Shown here piece by piece: positions 55,789 to 64,000 of a stretch of 64,000 nucleotides of DNA. Made by a program: the position numbers and the translations under genes. A model generated the notes under the pieces. The model was not told the DNA's origin. It made no database searches and was given only the letters and a program-made list of their open reading frames with translations. The number at the start of each line of letters is the position of its first letter. Positions within the stretch are counted from its first letter, which is position 1. Where the stretch lies: NCBI GenBank assembly GCA_910577845.1, contig CAJTNA010000003.1, forward strand, positions 62,001 through 126,000, in the 5' to 3' direction. The DNA comes from an uncultured Christensenella sp. (GTDB taxonomy: Bacteria; Bacillota; Clostridia; Christensenellales; UBA3700).

Positions 55789-57255
55789 TTAAATATCCAT
55801 AATATTAGACTTAATTTCCTCTTTACTTGGTTTGTTATCCCCGTGTTTTACAAACAGCATAACAATAAATGCAAGCAGTATACAAACAGATGCAAAAGCA
55901 AACATTACATTATCACCTATTTTATCCATAAACAAACCTGCAAAAAATGGTGCTACAGCTTGAGCCGACATTGATGCCACATAATAATAACCAGTATACT
56001 TACCTACATTACTGCCTTTTGACATTTCACAAACCATTGGCAGAGTGTTTACATTAACTATAATTAATCCTATGCCAGCAAGCACAAAACATATTCCAAC
56101 TATATAATTTGTTTTTGCAGTTATAAATAGACAAGGGAAAAAAGCTATACTAGCCAAAGCAAAGCCTATTAAAGTGGATTTTTTCCTGCCAATTTTGCCC
56201 GACAAAAGCCCAACAGGGATAAGTGCCAACGCACCTCCCAAGCCATTAGCAAAATTTATTAGTCCAACACCAGAGGAACTCATTAACAATTTATCTGTAA
56301 CATAAACGGACAAATGCGACCTTACAGCATTGTATCCCATAAACCAAAAGAAAATAGATGCAAGTATTAACAACAAGCTAATTAGCTTTGCTTTAGAAAG
56401 TTTTTCTTCTCCAGAAAGTTCTTCCTCGTCAATAACATTCCATTTTGACTCTTCTTCATAACGAAGTTTAACAAATTTATTTTCGTTTACAAGCAACATA
56501 TAGATTGCAAGCAAAACATACATAAACATTACTAGCAACAAAAACAAAGTAATAAAAGAGCCATAGTCAGGTGCGAATAAACTATATAAACCTATAGAGA
56601 TAAATCCGCCTATACCACCCATAAAATTCATTATCGCATTTGCACCAGACCGCAATGGTTTTATAGTGACATCTGGCATAAGTGCTACCACTGGTGCACG
56701 GAATGAAGACATAGTTACTAACAGCACAAACAATACAGTTATAAATAATGCAATTGAGGTTGGATGAGCAAGAGTATTTGCAAGTGCCATTTTTACCTGA
56801 GCTTGATGAAAATCGATACTAAATTGCTCAAACATAGGATTCTCAGCTGTAATGCCCTGATATATAGGGTCAAGATATTTGCTATCTAGATAGCCTTTTG
56901 AAACTAATGTATCAATGCTTTTAACACCACTATCTACAAGCTTATTAAATTCCGCATTTTCAATGCCAATCAATAACATTACAAGAATGCCAGCAAGTAA
57001 AGTTCCTATAACAATAAAGGGGGTACGCCTTCCAAATACTTTACCTTTTGACTTATCTGATAAGCTACCAAAAAAGGGCAATAGTACAATTGCCAAAATA
57101 TTATCCAAGCCCATTATAAAGCCACGCCAAGTCGCAGATAAACCATAAGTTCTATCCAATAATATAGGTACAGCAAAGTCATATACTTCCCAAAAAAGCA
57201 TAACAATCACAAACGCTATTCCCACTTTAAAAATTCTGGCTTTATCTAGTTTCAT
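55789..57255 (-). CDS. Major facilitator superfamily sugar transporter (SLC45/GPH-like)
   Basis: 488 residues, about twelve membrane segments. The loop FFGSLSDKSKGKVFGRRTPF near 60-80 is the MFS motif between segments 2 and 3 (G-x-x-S-D-x-x-x-x-x-x-G-R-R-x-P), and the second half has GLLSGKIGRKKSTLIG near 360, its counterpart. An unusual extracytoplasmic insert of about 60 residues lies between segments 3 and 4 (about 103-165). TAGGAAATGT precedes the ATG. It is first in the unit MFS, GH20, with a strong promoter and a structured leader upstream. Substrate unknown; likely the sugar trimmed by the adjacent hexosaminidase. Confidence 0.88.
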   Translation of the reverse strand: MKLDKARIFKVGIAFVIVMLFWEVYDFAVPILLDRTYGLSATWRGFIMGLDNILAIVLLPFFGSLSDKSKGKVFGRRTPFIVIGTLLAGILVMLLIGIENAEFNKLVDSGVKSIDTLVSKGYLDSKYLDPIYQGITAENPMFEQFSIDFHQAQVKMALANTLAHPTSIALFITVLFVLLVTMSSFRAPVVALMPDVTIKPLRSGANAIMNFMGGIGGFISIGLYSLFAPDYGSFITLFLLLVMFMYVLLAIYMLLVNENKFVKLRYEEESKWNVIDEEELSGEEKLSKAKLISLLLILASIFFWFMGYNAVRSHLSVYVTDKLLMSSSGVGLINFANGLGGALALIPVGLLSGKIGRKKSTLIGFALASIAFFPCLFITAKTNYIVGICFVLAGIGLIIVNVNTLPMVCEMSKGSNVGKYTGYYYVASMSAQAVAPFFAGLFMDKIGDNVMFAFASVCILLAFIVMLFVKHGDNKPSKEEIKSNIMDI

Positions 57256-57344
57256 TACATTTCCTAATTTAAAGATTAAAGATATTATTTTTTATCAAAA
57301 GCTGTCAATATGCCTAAAAAAATTAGTCTGCTATTGCTATAATA

Positions 57345-57394
57345 GGTACACGGATAGGTATTTTCAATACTATTCTAGTCAAGCATATTGTACC
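57345..57394 (-). promoter_or_regulatory. Structured leader of the MFS-GH20 unit
   Basis: Outer arms GGTACA (57345-57350) and TGTACC (57389-57394) enclose an inner hairpin (57354-57362 with 57366-57373, one bulged G). It lies between the promoter at 57443-57471 and the start codon. It could be an RNA element or an operator. Confidence 0.45.
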
Positions 57395-57442
57395 AGCAAA
57401 GAAAATTTTAATGCAAGTTTAAAGTTACTTTTAATAATTTTC

Positions 57443-57471
57443 ATTATACAATAATTTATATATAAAGTCAA
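57443..57471 (-). promoter_or_regulatory. Promoter of the MFS-GH20 unit
   Basis: Minus strand TTGACT (57466-57471), 17 bp, TATAAT (57443-57448). Predicted start near 57436, giving a leader of about 180 nt. Confidence 0.85.
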
Positions 57472-57480
57472 CACAAAAAA

Positions 57481-57504
57481 AATTGCTTCCTATAAGAAGC
57501 AATT
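57481..57504 (-). terminator. Terminator after the SSB-like gene
   Basis: A 9-bp perfect stem (57496-57504 with 57481-57489), a 6-nt loop, then a run of T on the minus strand. Confidence 0.9.
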
Positions 57505-57517
57505 AGTTTTTTATGTA

Positions 57518-58168
57518 TTACATTATTTCCTCATATTCTATATTGTCGTGCATTGTATTCAAAGCAATTTTACTTACTGATACTTCATAAGCTGTTCTAT
57601 CCTCCACACTGCCGTCACTGCTAGTTTTTTGATAAACTCTGCTTTGAATTCTGCCAGACAAACTGATTCTTGTACCAACTGGCAAATTTTTTATGTATCT
57701 TGCATTACGTCCCCAAGTAATACAAGGAATATAATCACTCTTATTATATGCTCTGTTTACAGCTAATAAAACATCGCAAATTTCTCTCTTGAATGGTGTA
57801 GTTCTGTAAACTGGCGGTTTGCAGATATATCCCACAATATCAATATTATTGCCACTTATCATTTGCTCATCATCAAGAATTTCTCTGACAAAGACTGTTA
57901 ACATTAGTCTACTTTTATCATCAACCAACTTGTTGTAAGACCTAAATTGTCCACTTACAGATATAATGTCACCAACTTTAATATCGTGTTCGATAATAAG
58001 TCTTTCGGATATTGTTATTGGTAAAATGTCAACTTGCTCACTAAGTCTTTTAACCTCAATTTTAGTTTCATAAAAACCTTCACCAAATACCTCGTGAGAA
58101 AATACTGGTACTTCCAAAATCTTACCTGTAATTGCCAATTTGTTGTTGCTCATCTGTTCGTAATTCAT
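57518..58168 (-). CDS. SSB-family protein with two OB-like domains
   Basis: 216 residues. The C-terminal half (about 105-205) is an SSB-type OB fold: NNIDIVGYICKPPVYRTTPF, ICDVLLAVNRAY, YIPCITWGRNARYIKNLPVG and RISLSGRIQSRVY follow the usual strand order of single-stranded DNA-binding proteins. The N-terminal half (about 8-100) has a similar pattern (LAITGKILEVPVF, IKVGDIISVSGQFRSY) and may be a second OB domain. The usual acidic DDIPF-like tail of SSB is replaced by a short EYEEIM end. This is the paralogous type found in Clostridia and not the main Ssb. It follows the polysaccharide deacetylase gene by 20 bp. Exact role unknown. Confidence 0.8.
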   Translation of the reverse strand: MNYEQMSNNKLAITGKILEVPVFSHEVFGEGFYETKIEVKRLSEQVDILPITISERLIIEHDIKVGDIISVSGQFRSYNKLVDDKSRLMLTVFVREILDDEQMISGNNIDIVGYICKPPVYRTTPFKREICDVLLAVNRAYNKSDYIPCITWGRNARYIKNLPVGTRISLSGRIQSRVYQKTSSDGSVEDRTAYEVSVSKIALNTMHDNIEYEEIM

Positions 58169-58188
58169 TACAAAATATCTCCCATAAT

Positions 58189-58971
58189 TTATTTTTCTTT
58201 ATGCTGAACACCGTTTACATCGATGGTAAAGCCACTTTTATATACTAATTCACTTACTGTTTGAAAAGTATAGCCGTTTTCCAATAAATATTCAATTACT
58301 TTTGGCAATGCATCTAACACGTGGTCAGAGTTGTTATGAAACAAAATTATATCACCATAAGACGCTTTACTTTTCACTCTATTTAAAATTTCATCTGCTT
58401 GCAAACCTTTCCAATCAAGAGTATCAATACTCCATTGTACAGCTTGCATATTTAAGTTTGTAACATTTTCGATTAATCTATTGTTATAATCACCAAATGG
58501 TGCTCTAAAAACATATGGACGCTTTCCAGTTAAGCTTTCCACTTTTTTATTTACATACTCTATCTCATCAATAATTGATTGATTTTGCAGAGTTGACATT
58601 TTTAAATGATTGTTACTATGATTTCCTATATCAAAACCATTTTCAGCAATCTTTTTAACCTCGTCCTCATATTTATCTACCCAAAAGCCTACAAGAAAGA
58701 ATGTTGCTTTTATATTATATTTATTTAAAATGTCAATTATTCCATCTGTTTTATCTGCACCCCAAGCCGCATCAAATGATAAAGCTACAACCTTGTTCTC
58801 ACCCGTGTCAACTCTATAGACTGGTAGTTTCTTATTTGAACCAGCTGTCATTATTGTGCTGTTATTTACCATAAATATACAAGCAGTCAATGCTACAATT
58901 ATGCATAATGTTATAAGAATTTTGTAAACTGATTTGATTTTAAATGAATAAAACACACGCCTCACCTTCAT
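58189..58971 (-). CDS. Polysaccharide deacetylase, PdaB-like (sporulation type)
   Basis: 260 residues. One N-terminal membrane segment (about 17-37) and then a NodB domain: VALSFDAAWGADKT near 61-74 (first Asp of the metal site), HSNNHLKM near 118-125 (two His), RAPFGDYN near 155-162 and ILFHNN near 213. The S-F-D-A-A-W-G form is typical of the PdaB/Cda group made during sporulation, which acts on peptidoglycan in the intermembrane space of the forespore. The ATG at 58971 has no clear ribosome site; a GTG at 58956 lies just behind AAGGTGAGG and may be the real start. It is paired with the SSB-like gene downstream. Role in sporulation is inferred from the family and from spoIVA in the window. 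Confidence 0.88.
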   Translation of the reverse strand: MKVRRVFYSFKIKSVYKILITLCIIVALTACIFMVNNSTIMTAGSNKKLPVYRVDTGENKVVALSFDAAWGADKTDGIIDILNKYNIKATFFLVGFWVDKYEDEVKKIAENGFDIGNHSNNHLKMSTLQNQSIIDEIEYVNKKVESLTGKRPYVFRAPFGDYNNRLIENVTNLNMQAVQWSIDTLDWKGLQADEILNRVKSKASYGDIILFHNNSDHVLDALPKVIEYLLENGYTFQTVSELVYKSGFTIDVNGVQHKEK

Positions 58972-59469
58972 AATTATTTTTACTCTAAAGTCGTTAGTGT
59001 TTTATTAAAGTTCCGTAGTGCCACAAAATCTTTGAGATTATGTCTTTAAAAGTTAAACCTTGCCTAGATTGACAGCTACATATTTAATTATACTTATTTA
59101 TGATAACTAATTTTAGGAGCTTTTGTCATATTTTGTCGAATAGATTAATTCTTTAACAAAAATTTAACTTGTATTACAATTTATGGCAAAAAAAAGCAAA
59201 TTATAACTATAAATTACAATTTGTTCAATAAAAATATTCGTAATATTATTTTAAGAATAGAAATAATTCGACTTAAAAATTTATATAAATATATAATTAT
59301 GCAATTTAATATTAAATTAGCCAAACTTCCCTAGACAAAATACAAAATTTTCAACTAATTCTAAATACGATAAATGATAATATTAATTTTATTTGCACAC
59401 ATAAAAAAAATTAAATTTAATTACACAAAAAAGATTAAAAATATTTTACCACGTAATAGATAAAAAGTA
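58972..59469. other. AT-rich region before the deacetylase gene
   Basis: About 500 bp with no open frame. No sigma-A promoter stands out on the minus strand, and no confident sporulation promoter could be read. Nothing else was seen. Confidence 0.5.
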
Positions 59470-59707
59470 GGGATATATCAAAAATGATATATCCCAAAAA
59501 ACGCATACAGCGTGTAGCACCACTTTGCCGAAACAAAACTTTTTGAAAACCTCGTAAGTCGAGGTGGGTTAGCTACCTGATACCGCTGTCTTCCCCTGCC
59601 ATAACCTAAAAGGTCGAGGGCGTGACATTGTGTATCACAACTCGCAATCCCTTATAATAATTGTGGTTACAAAGACAATTTTATCTCTAGCATTGCAGTT
59701 ATCCTAC
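59470..59707 (-). ncRNA. Structured non-coding RNA of unidentified class, about 238 nt
   Basis: An island clearly richer in G and C than the surrounding intergenic DNA, with its own promoter on the right and a hairpin on the left. On the minus strand visible helices include ACAGCG with CGCTGT enclosing GTAGC with GCTAC, an inner CCTCG-CGAGG hairpin with a 5-nt loop, TTGTG-CACAA and ACCT-AGGT hairpins in the 5' half, and a final 10-bp terminator stem at 59470-59495 (6-nt loop) followed by T-rich sequence. Unpaired, well-defined segments such as GGCAGGGGAAGACAGCGG look like conserved core. Housekeeping RNAs were considered: no SRP GGAAGCAG tetraloop region, no RNase P GAGGAAAGTCC and no tmRNA features were found. 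6S RNA, a raiA-type RNA or a riboswitch remain open. Confidence 0.65.
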
Positions 59708-59713
59708 AATCAT

Positions 59714-59742
59714 AGTATAACACAATTACTCTACAATTACAA
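59714..59742 (-). promoter_or_regulatory. Promoter of the structured RNA
   Basis: Minus strand TTGTAA (59737-59742), 17 bp, TATACT (59714-59719). Predicted start near 59707. Confidence 0.7.
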
Positions 59743-59802
59743 TACCCTTTTTTAATTTTAATGTAAAATATTTCCTAAAAGATTGTAAAATGCCTTTTAC
59801 TA

Positions 59803-60738
59803 TTAATAAACAGATTTAATTGAATGTTTACTATCAATTACAGTTTCCGCATCAATATAGTATTTTCTCTCATTTCTGCGATAATAAATAACTAGTCCAA
59901 TACTCATATACAATATATTAAACAAGCTAATTGCCATTATAAAACCAAAGCCAAAAGTTAAAATTCCTAATAAAATTGTAAGCATATAAGTTGCAAAATT
60001 AACACCAGTAAACAAACCCCAATTTTTTATAATCAAATCTTTGTTGGTAATGATAGCTTTTTGTAAACTTTTAAATATGCCAAGTTCCTCATTGATATAA
60101 GTTTGTAGCCACATTGCAAATACAGAACGTTTTAAAGCAAATAACACAAGTGCTACTACAATAGCAAAGCTCAAAGCAAAAATAATGGAAAGTTTACCCA
60201 CACCCCAAACTATGAAATAGAATAGCAATCCAACTAATAACATAAATGGAATATAAATTAAAGTATCTACAAAACTATAAGCTACTGACTTTTTGATATT
60301 GGCAATTAAGTTAGATGTGAAACCATACTTGCTGTTACTATTCATAAAGTTATTTAATACGTCAGATGTTGAATAATGACCAATTGTAATTAAAAACTTA
60401 CCTAAAAATACAAAAGCAACCAAAGCACATAATGCACCAATTACATTATTTCTGTTTGTTGCAAACACCTCTGCAATCTTAGTAAAATCTTCACCAAGCA
60501 CTGCAAAAGCGGAATTTTGAACGCTTAAATCACCGCTAAAATAAGATGAAAATGCCTCACGAATATGCTGGAAAAATTGCATCTCTTGTATGCCAGAAAT
60601 AATAGGTTTCATAATATAATACAAAGAACTTATTGAAATTGCTACAAATATCAACATTACAATACTAATATAAAGCAAAAATTTATAAAATAACGAAAAC
60701 CTTGATACAGATATAGATAAAGAATGTTTTACTAGCAT
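59803..60738 (-). CDS. Polytopic membrane protein of unknown function (1)
   Basis: 311 residues with about six hydrophobic segments (about 20-45, 95-118, 155-180, 182-205, 240-265 and 265-285). No motif of a known enzyme or transporter was recognised. It begins one base after the stop of a second membrane-protein gene, and its GGAGG site lies within the last codons of that gene, so translation is coupled. The pair looks like a two-component membrane complex, similar in build to DUF975/YciC-type proteins, but that is only a resemblance in layout. Confidence 0.75.
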   Translation of the reverse strand: MLVKHSLSISVSRFSLFYKFLLYISIVMLIFVAISISSLYYIMKPIISGIQEMQFFQHIREAFSSYFSGDLSVQNSAFAVLGEDFTKIAEVFATNRNNVIGALCALVAFVFLGKFLITIGHYSTSDVLNNFMNSNSKYGFTSNLIANIKKSVAYSFVDTLIYIPFMLLVGLLFYFIVWGVGKLSIIFALSFAIVVALVLFALKRSVFAMWLQTYINEELGIFKSLQKAIITNKDLIIKNWGLFTGVNFATYMLTILLGILTFGFGFIMAISLFNILYMSIGLVIYYRRNERKYYIDAETVIDSKHSIKSVY

Positions 60739-60739
60739 A

Positions 60740-61561
60740 TTATTCCTCCACCATCTTCAAATATTTGTTTTTCAAGTCCTCTCTGTCAATATCCTCAATA
60801 TCCATAAAGGATGTATACATCAATGTTATATAATAAGAGAATACATATACAAACAAGAATATATTTATAATTTTACGCCACCAAAAATCAAATACAGCAA
60901 GCACTGCCATAACTACATATGGAATAAGCATTGGAACAACAACTGCAAACAACATTCTGAAAAACTTACCTTTCATTAATGAAACAGATTCCGCAATTGC
61001 TTTACGCAAGTTCAAACCTCTAACAGACATTATTGGCAATGTCAAGCTTAATAAAATCATTGCAAACAACATTACTAAAAAGAATGCTACATTAAATATA
61101 ATTGTTAACGTCAACGCAACTACAGCTTTTTTTATAACTTTAACCCACAAGAATGTAAATAATGTGCAGATTACAGCATATAGCTCAATAATAAATATAA
61201 ATACAAGCATTAATTTAATAACTGGTAAAAAGTTGTTATTAATTCGCTTATTTAGTCCTTTGCCTGAAAGAATACCCCATCGCATATGTTTTGACTCTAG
61301 TCCACAAACTATACTGAAAAACACACTAAATATTAATACAGCCACAATACCTATCAATAGAGATTTCCAATTTAATTCGCTTATTGCAAAAAAGACATCA
61401 GCAAAAGTAACCAATTTACTTTGGTCAAAATGTGCAAATAATCTTATCATAGTACAAGGCTCTGTAAGAAGTCCCATAACTACAGAAGGCACTAATGTAG
61501 CTAATGCCAGATACCAAAAATTTTTACGTAGATATTGTAACGCTAATCTAGCAAATCGCAT
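60740..61561 (-). CDS. Polytopic membrane protein of unknown function (2)
   Basis: 273 residues with about six hydrophobic segments (about 15-35, 62-85, 112-135, 145-175, 200-220 and 225-250). The sequence GLNLRKAIAESVSLMKGKFF near 178-198 recalls the amphipathic linker in DUF975-like integral membrane proteins. AAGGAGAG precedes the ATG. It lies 38 bp after the HAD phosphatase gene and is directly followed by its partner, so it is probably in one operon with valS and the phosphatase. Function unknown. Confidence 0.75.
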   Translation of the reverse strand: MRFARLALQYLRKNFWYLALATLVPSVVMGLLTEPCTMIRLFAHFDQSKLVTFADVFFAISELNWKSLLIGIVAVLIFSVFFSIVCGLESKHMRWGILSGKGLNKRINNNFLPVIKLMLVFIFIIELYAVICTLFTFLWVKVIKKAVVALTLTIIFNVAFFLVMLFAMILLSLTLPIMSVRGLNLRKAIAESVSLMKGKFFRMLFAVVVPMLIPYVVMAVLAVFDFWWRKIINIFLFVYVFSYYITLMYTSFMDIEDIDREDLKNKYLKMVEE

Positions 61562-61599
61562 AATTCTCTCCTTTTAATCAAAATTTTTGTTTTTAATTT

Positions 61600-62244
61600 T
61601 TAATTATCAAACACACTAACAAGTTGTTCTGGAGTGTCCAAAGTCAAAATAGTACCGATTTTTGACATATTTTCCACATTGCCAAAGCCATAAGCCACAG
61701 CCAAGCAATCAATACCAACCTCTTTTGCAGCCCTTGCATCATAAATGGAATCACCAATCATTAAGCAATCATCAAGTTTCGAACCTGAGCATTTTACAGC
61801 ATATGCAAGAATATCTTTTTTATCTACTCTACCTTTACTTTCAACTGTGCCAAATACACCATCAAAACATTTAAGTACACCAAACTCTTTAAGCATTTCT
61901 GTAGCTATGTCCTCACGTTTGCTTGTGGCAATATACATTTTATATCCAAAGCTTTTGATTTGTGCCAGCACATTTTCCATACCATCGAACAGCTTGCACA
62001 TTTTTTGTCCGCCTTGATTAATATAGAATTCTCTATAAAGCTCACGTGCCTCTGGCTCAACCGCCTCACCAAACATCTCAGTAAAAGTATCTTTTAATGG
62101 CGGTCCGATATATTGTTTCCTATCCTCTGGTGGAATGTTCAAGCCATAATGCTCAAACACCTTACCAAAAGCAAAGCTACACCCCTCAAAGGAATCTACA
62201 ATTGTTCCGTCAAAATCCCAAAATAAACATTTGTACTTACGCAT
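61600..62244 (-). CDS. HAD-family phosphatase (phosphoglycolate phosphatase-like)
   Basis: 214 residues. Motif I FWDFDGTIVDS at 8-18 gives the nucleophile Asp and acid/base Asp. The cap is helical (C1 type). Motif II is IATSKR near 99, the motif III Lys lies near 137, and motif IV is MIGDSIYDARAA near 157-168. This pattern fits the Gph/PpaX/beta-phosphoglucomutase branch; phosphoglycolate or pyrophosphate are common substrates, and beta-phosphoglucomutase is less likely. The start overlaps the end of valS by eight bases and uses GAAGAG within the last valS codons. One copy of the 15-bp CRAAAATCGGNAYTA motif lies in its 3' part (61650-61664). Confidence 0.9.
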   Translation of the reverse strand: MRKYKCLFWDFDGTIVDSFEGCSFAFGKVFEHYGLNIPPEDRKQYIGPPLKDTFTEMFGEAVEPEARELYREFYINQGGQKMCKLFDGMENVLAQIKSFGYKMYIATSKREDIATEMLKEFGVLKCFDGVFGTVESKGRVDKKDILAYAVKCSGSKLDDCLMIGDSIYDARAAKEVGIDCLAVAYGFGNVENMSKIGTILTLDTPEQLVSVFDN

Positions 62245-64000
62245 TTTTCAACTCTTCTATTTGACTAATAATCTTGTTCTTTAAGGCTGTATAATTTGCA
62301 AGTTTCTCTTTTTCCTTATCAACCAACTGACGAGGTGCTCTTGCAATAAAGCCTTGATTGTTCAACATTTTGTTTGCACGCTCAATTTCACTATTTGTAT
62401 CTTCAAGTTCCTTTTGCAATCTTGCAATTTCTTTCTCATTATCTACTAAATTGCCAAGTGGAACTAATACATCACAAAAATCGCTGATAATTACGCTAAC
62501 CTTTTCAGTAACTTCTTGTTTATCCTTAACATACCTAATATTGCCTATATTTGCCATTTTAATTACATATGGAATAATGTTTTCAATAACCTTTATGTCA
62601 ATAGTTGGAGCGATAATCAAATCAACTTTTTGAGATGGCTTAACATTCATTTCAACTCTTAAGTTACGTATAGCTTTTATAATGTCCATAACTTTCTCAA
62701 AAGTATCACGTTCCGTCTTGTAGTTATACTTTTTGATTACTTGAGGCCAATCACTAATCATCACACTTGCCTTTTCACCATTAGTGAAAGAATAAATCTC
62801 ATCTGTAATAAATGGAACAAATGGATGCAACAACTTTAATATTTTATCAAGCACATAATTTAGTACTGTGATTGTGTTTACCTTTTTATCATAGTTATCG
62901 CCATATAAAGTAGCCTTTGAAAGCTCAATATACCAATCACAAAAATCATTCCAAACAAAATCGTAAATACAACTACAAGCCAAACCTAAATCATACTTTT
63001 CCAAACATTTAGTACTTTCCTTAATAGTTTGATTTAACTTAGAAAGTATCCATTTATCACTTGGTGTCAAGCGGAATGAACCCATTTCCTTAAGCTTAAT
63101 ATTTTCAGTGTTCATCATAACAAATCTTGACGCATTCCAAACTTTGTTCAAGAAATTACGGCAACTTATAACTTTTTCCTCAATAAATCTTGTATCACCA
63201 CCTGGTGCAATACCCATAAGTAAACTTAATCTTAAGCTATCTGCACCATAATTGTCAATAATCTCAAGTGGGTCAATGCCATTACCCAAAGACTTACTCA
63301 TTTTTCTGCCTTGAGCATCACGAACTATGCCGTGTATCAAAACCTCTGGAAACGGAATGTCACCCATATGCTCCAAACCGCTGAAAATCATTCTTGCAAC
63401 CCAGAAGAAAATAATGTCATATGCAGTAACTAACAAGCTTGTTGGATAAAAATATTGCAAATCTTTTGTATTTTCTGGATAACCCAAAGTTGAAAACGGC
63501 CATAATGCAGAGGAAAACCAAGTATCAAGCACATCCTCATCTTGTCTCAAATGAGTACTGCCACATTTTGAACATTTAGTAGGTGCATCTGCCTGAACCA
63601 TCATTTCGCCACAATCCTCGCAGTAATATGCTGGTATTCTGTGTCCCCACCAAAGTTGACGCGAAATACACCAATCCTTAATATTTTCCATCCAGTTAAA
63701 ATATGTTTTACTAAATCTTTGTGGGATAAATTCCACCTTTTTATCTTTAACAACTTTAATTGCAGGTTTTGCAAGTGGTAACATTTTAACAAACCATTGT
63801 TTGCTAACAATAGGCTCAACAACGCTATGACATCTATAACAAACACCAACATTATGAGTATATGGCTCTTCCTTAACAAGATAACCACCTTCTTTTAAAT
63901 CGGCAACAATTCTACGCCTTGCCTCATCTCTGTCAAGACCGCAATATTTGCCCGCAAGTTCATTCATACTGCCATCGTCATTCATAATACGAATAACTTC
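62237..64000 (-). CDS. valS: Valyl-tRNA synthetase (C-terminal part; 5' end beyond the right edge)
   Basis: 588 codons are visible and the frame is open to base 64000. Charges tRNA-Val in the cytoplasm. Seen from the N-terminal side: the end of the editing region (VIRIMNDDGSMNELAGKY), FIPQRFSKTYFNWMENIKDW, CISRQLWWGHRIPAYYC, a zinc-ribbon CxxC pair (CEDC and CSKC), VLDTWFSSALWPFSTLGYPE, and the KMSKS loop GRKMSKSLGN near visible residue 240. The anticodon-binding domain follows, and the last 65 residues are the typical ValRS coiled coil (EIARLQKELEDTNSEIERAN). The internal ATG at 63985 is not the start. It is upstream of the HAD gene and probably leads that operon. Confidence 0.97.
   Translation of the reverse strand, partial: EVIRIMNDDGSMNELAGKYCGLDRDEARRRIVADLKEGGYLVKEEPYTHNVGVCYRCHSVVEPIVSKQWFVKMLPLAKPAIKVVKDKKVEFIPQRFSKTYFNWMENIKDWCISRQLWWGHRIPAYYCEDCGEMMVQADAPTKCSKCGSTHLRQDEDVLDTWFSSALWPFSTLGYPENTKDLQYFYPTSLLVTAYDIIFFWVARMIFSGLEHMGDIPFPEVLIHGIVRDAQGRKMSKSLGNGIDPLEIIDNYGADSLRLSLLMGIAPGGDTRFIEEKVISCRNFLNKVWNASRFVMMNTENIKLKEMGSFRLTPSDKWILSKLNQTIKESTKCLEKYDLGLACSCIYDFVWNDFCDWYIELSKATLYGDNYDKKVNTITVLNYVLDKILKLLHPFVPFITDEIYSFTNGEKASVMISDWPQVIKKYNYKTERDTFEKVMDIIKAIRNLRVEMNVKPSQKVDLIIAPTIDIKVIENIIPYVIKMANIGNIRYVKDKQEVTEKVSVIISDFCDVLVPLGNLVDNEKEIARLQKELEDTNSEIERANKMLNNQGFIARAPRQLVDKEKEKLANYTALKNKIISQIEELKNA

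Noticed and set aside
59470..59707. Naming the structured RNA as SRP, RNase P, tmRNA or 6S RNA
   Set aside because: A short match to the SRP Alu region (CTCGCAATCC on the plus strand) is on the opposite strand from the promoter and terminator, and the core motifs of the named classes are missing or not testable by eye.

Overview
The window comes from a low-GC (about 30% by eye), spore-forming, anaerobic Firmicute, most likely an uncultured gut Clostridia lineage. Support comes from a clear spoIVA, a PdaB-type sporulation deacetylase, a glgBCDA-glgP glycogen cluster with the Firmicute-type GlgD subunit, strong AGGAGG ribosome sites, TTGACA/TATAAT promoters with 17-bp spacers, an anSME-type radical SAM enzyme and an M60 (mucinase-type) surface peptidase. 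The standard genetic code is used.

Layout. 1-10.1 kb: a partial secreted protein and a giant 3256-residue lipoprotein with about 340-residue internal repeats, whose promoter carries an 11-bp-phased TTAAGG operator. 10.8-12.7 kb: a small membrane protein and a DUF1624 acyltransferase-like protein. 12.8-21.7 kb: glycogen metabolism (glgB-glgC-glgD-glgA, then glgP), in which GlgA and GlgP carry long Lys/Ala/Thr tails. 22.3-24.7 kb: spoIVA and an SGNH hydrolase. 25.0-30.2 kb: a radical SAM gene, then metF, a separate MetH reactivation protein, and a short metH. 30.4-33.7 kb: an MmcQ/YjbR protein, then a DUF1538 membrane protein with two PII-like proteins. 34.1-37.2 kb: two Sel1-repeat proteins. 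37.8-41.6 kb: a tyrosine recombinase, tRNA-Ser(GCU), a leader-peptide/terminator unit and an ABC-F ribosome-protection ATPase. 41.7-44.0 kb: an ABM protein, a peptidoglycan-binding amidase-like protein and a small membrane protein. 44.3-49.1 kb: a 1586-residue M60 peptidase anchored by an internal membrane segment. 49.1-50.7 kb: AT-rich repeats and a gene remnant. 50.7-57.3 kb: glycan uptake (lipoprotein, GPH transporter, GH20 hexosaminidase, second MFS). 57.5-64 kb: SSB-like protein, PdaB-like deacetylase, a structured RNA of unidentified class, two membrane proteins, a HAD phosphatase and valS (cut by the right edge).

How the parts fit: host or mucin glycan breakdown outside the cell (M60 protein, possible sulfatase maturation), import and cytoplasmic trimming of hexosaminides (GPH/MFS plus GH20), and storage as glycogen form a plausible carbon path. 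Items most worth a second look are the K/A/T-tailed proteins, the repetitive giant lipoprotein with its phased operator, a recurring 15-bp motif (CRAAAATCGGNAYTA), the DUF1538-PII module, the structured RNA near 59.6 kb and the leader unit before the ABC-F gene. Positions of promoters and hairpins were read by eye, and nothing was checked against a database.
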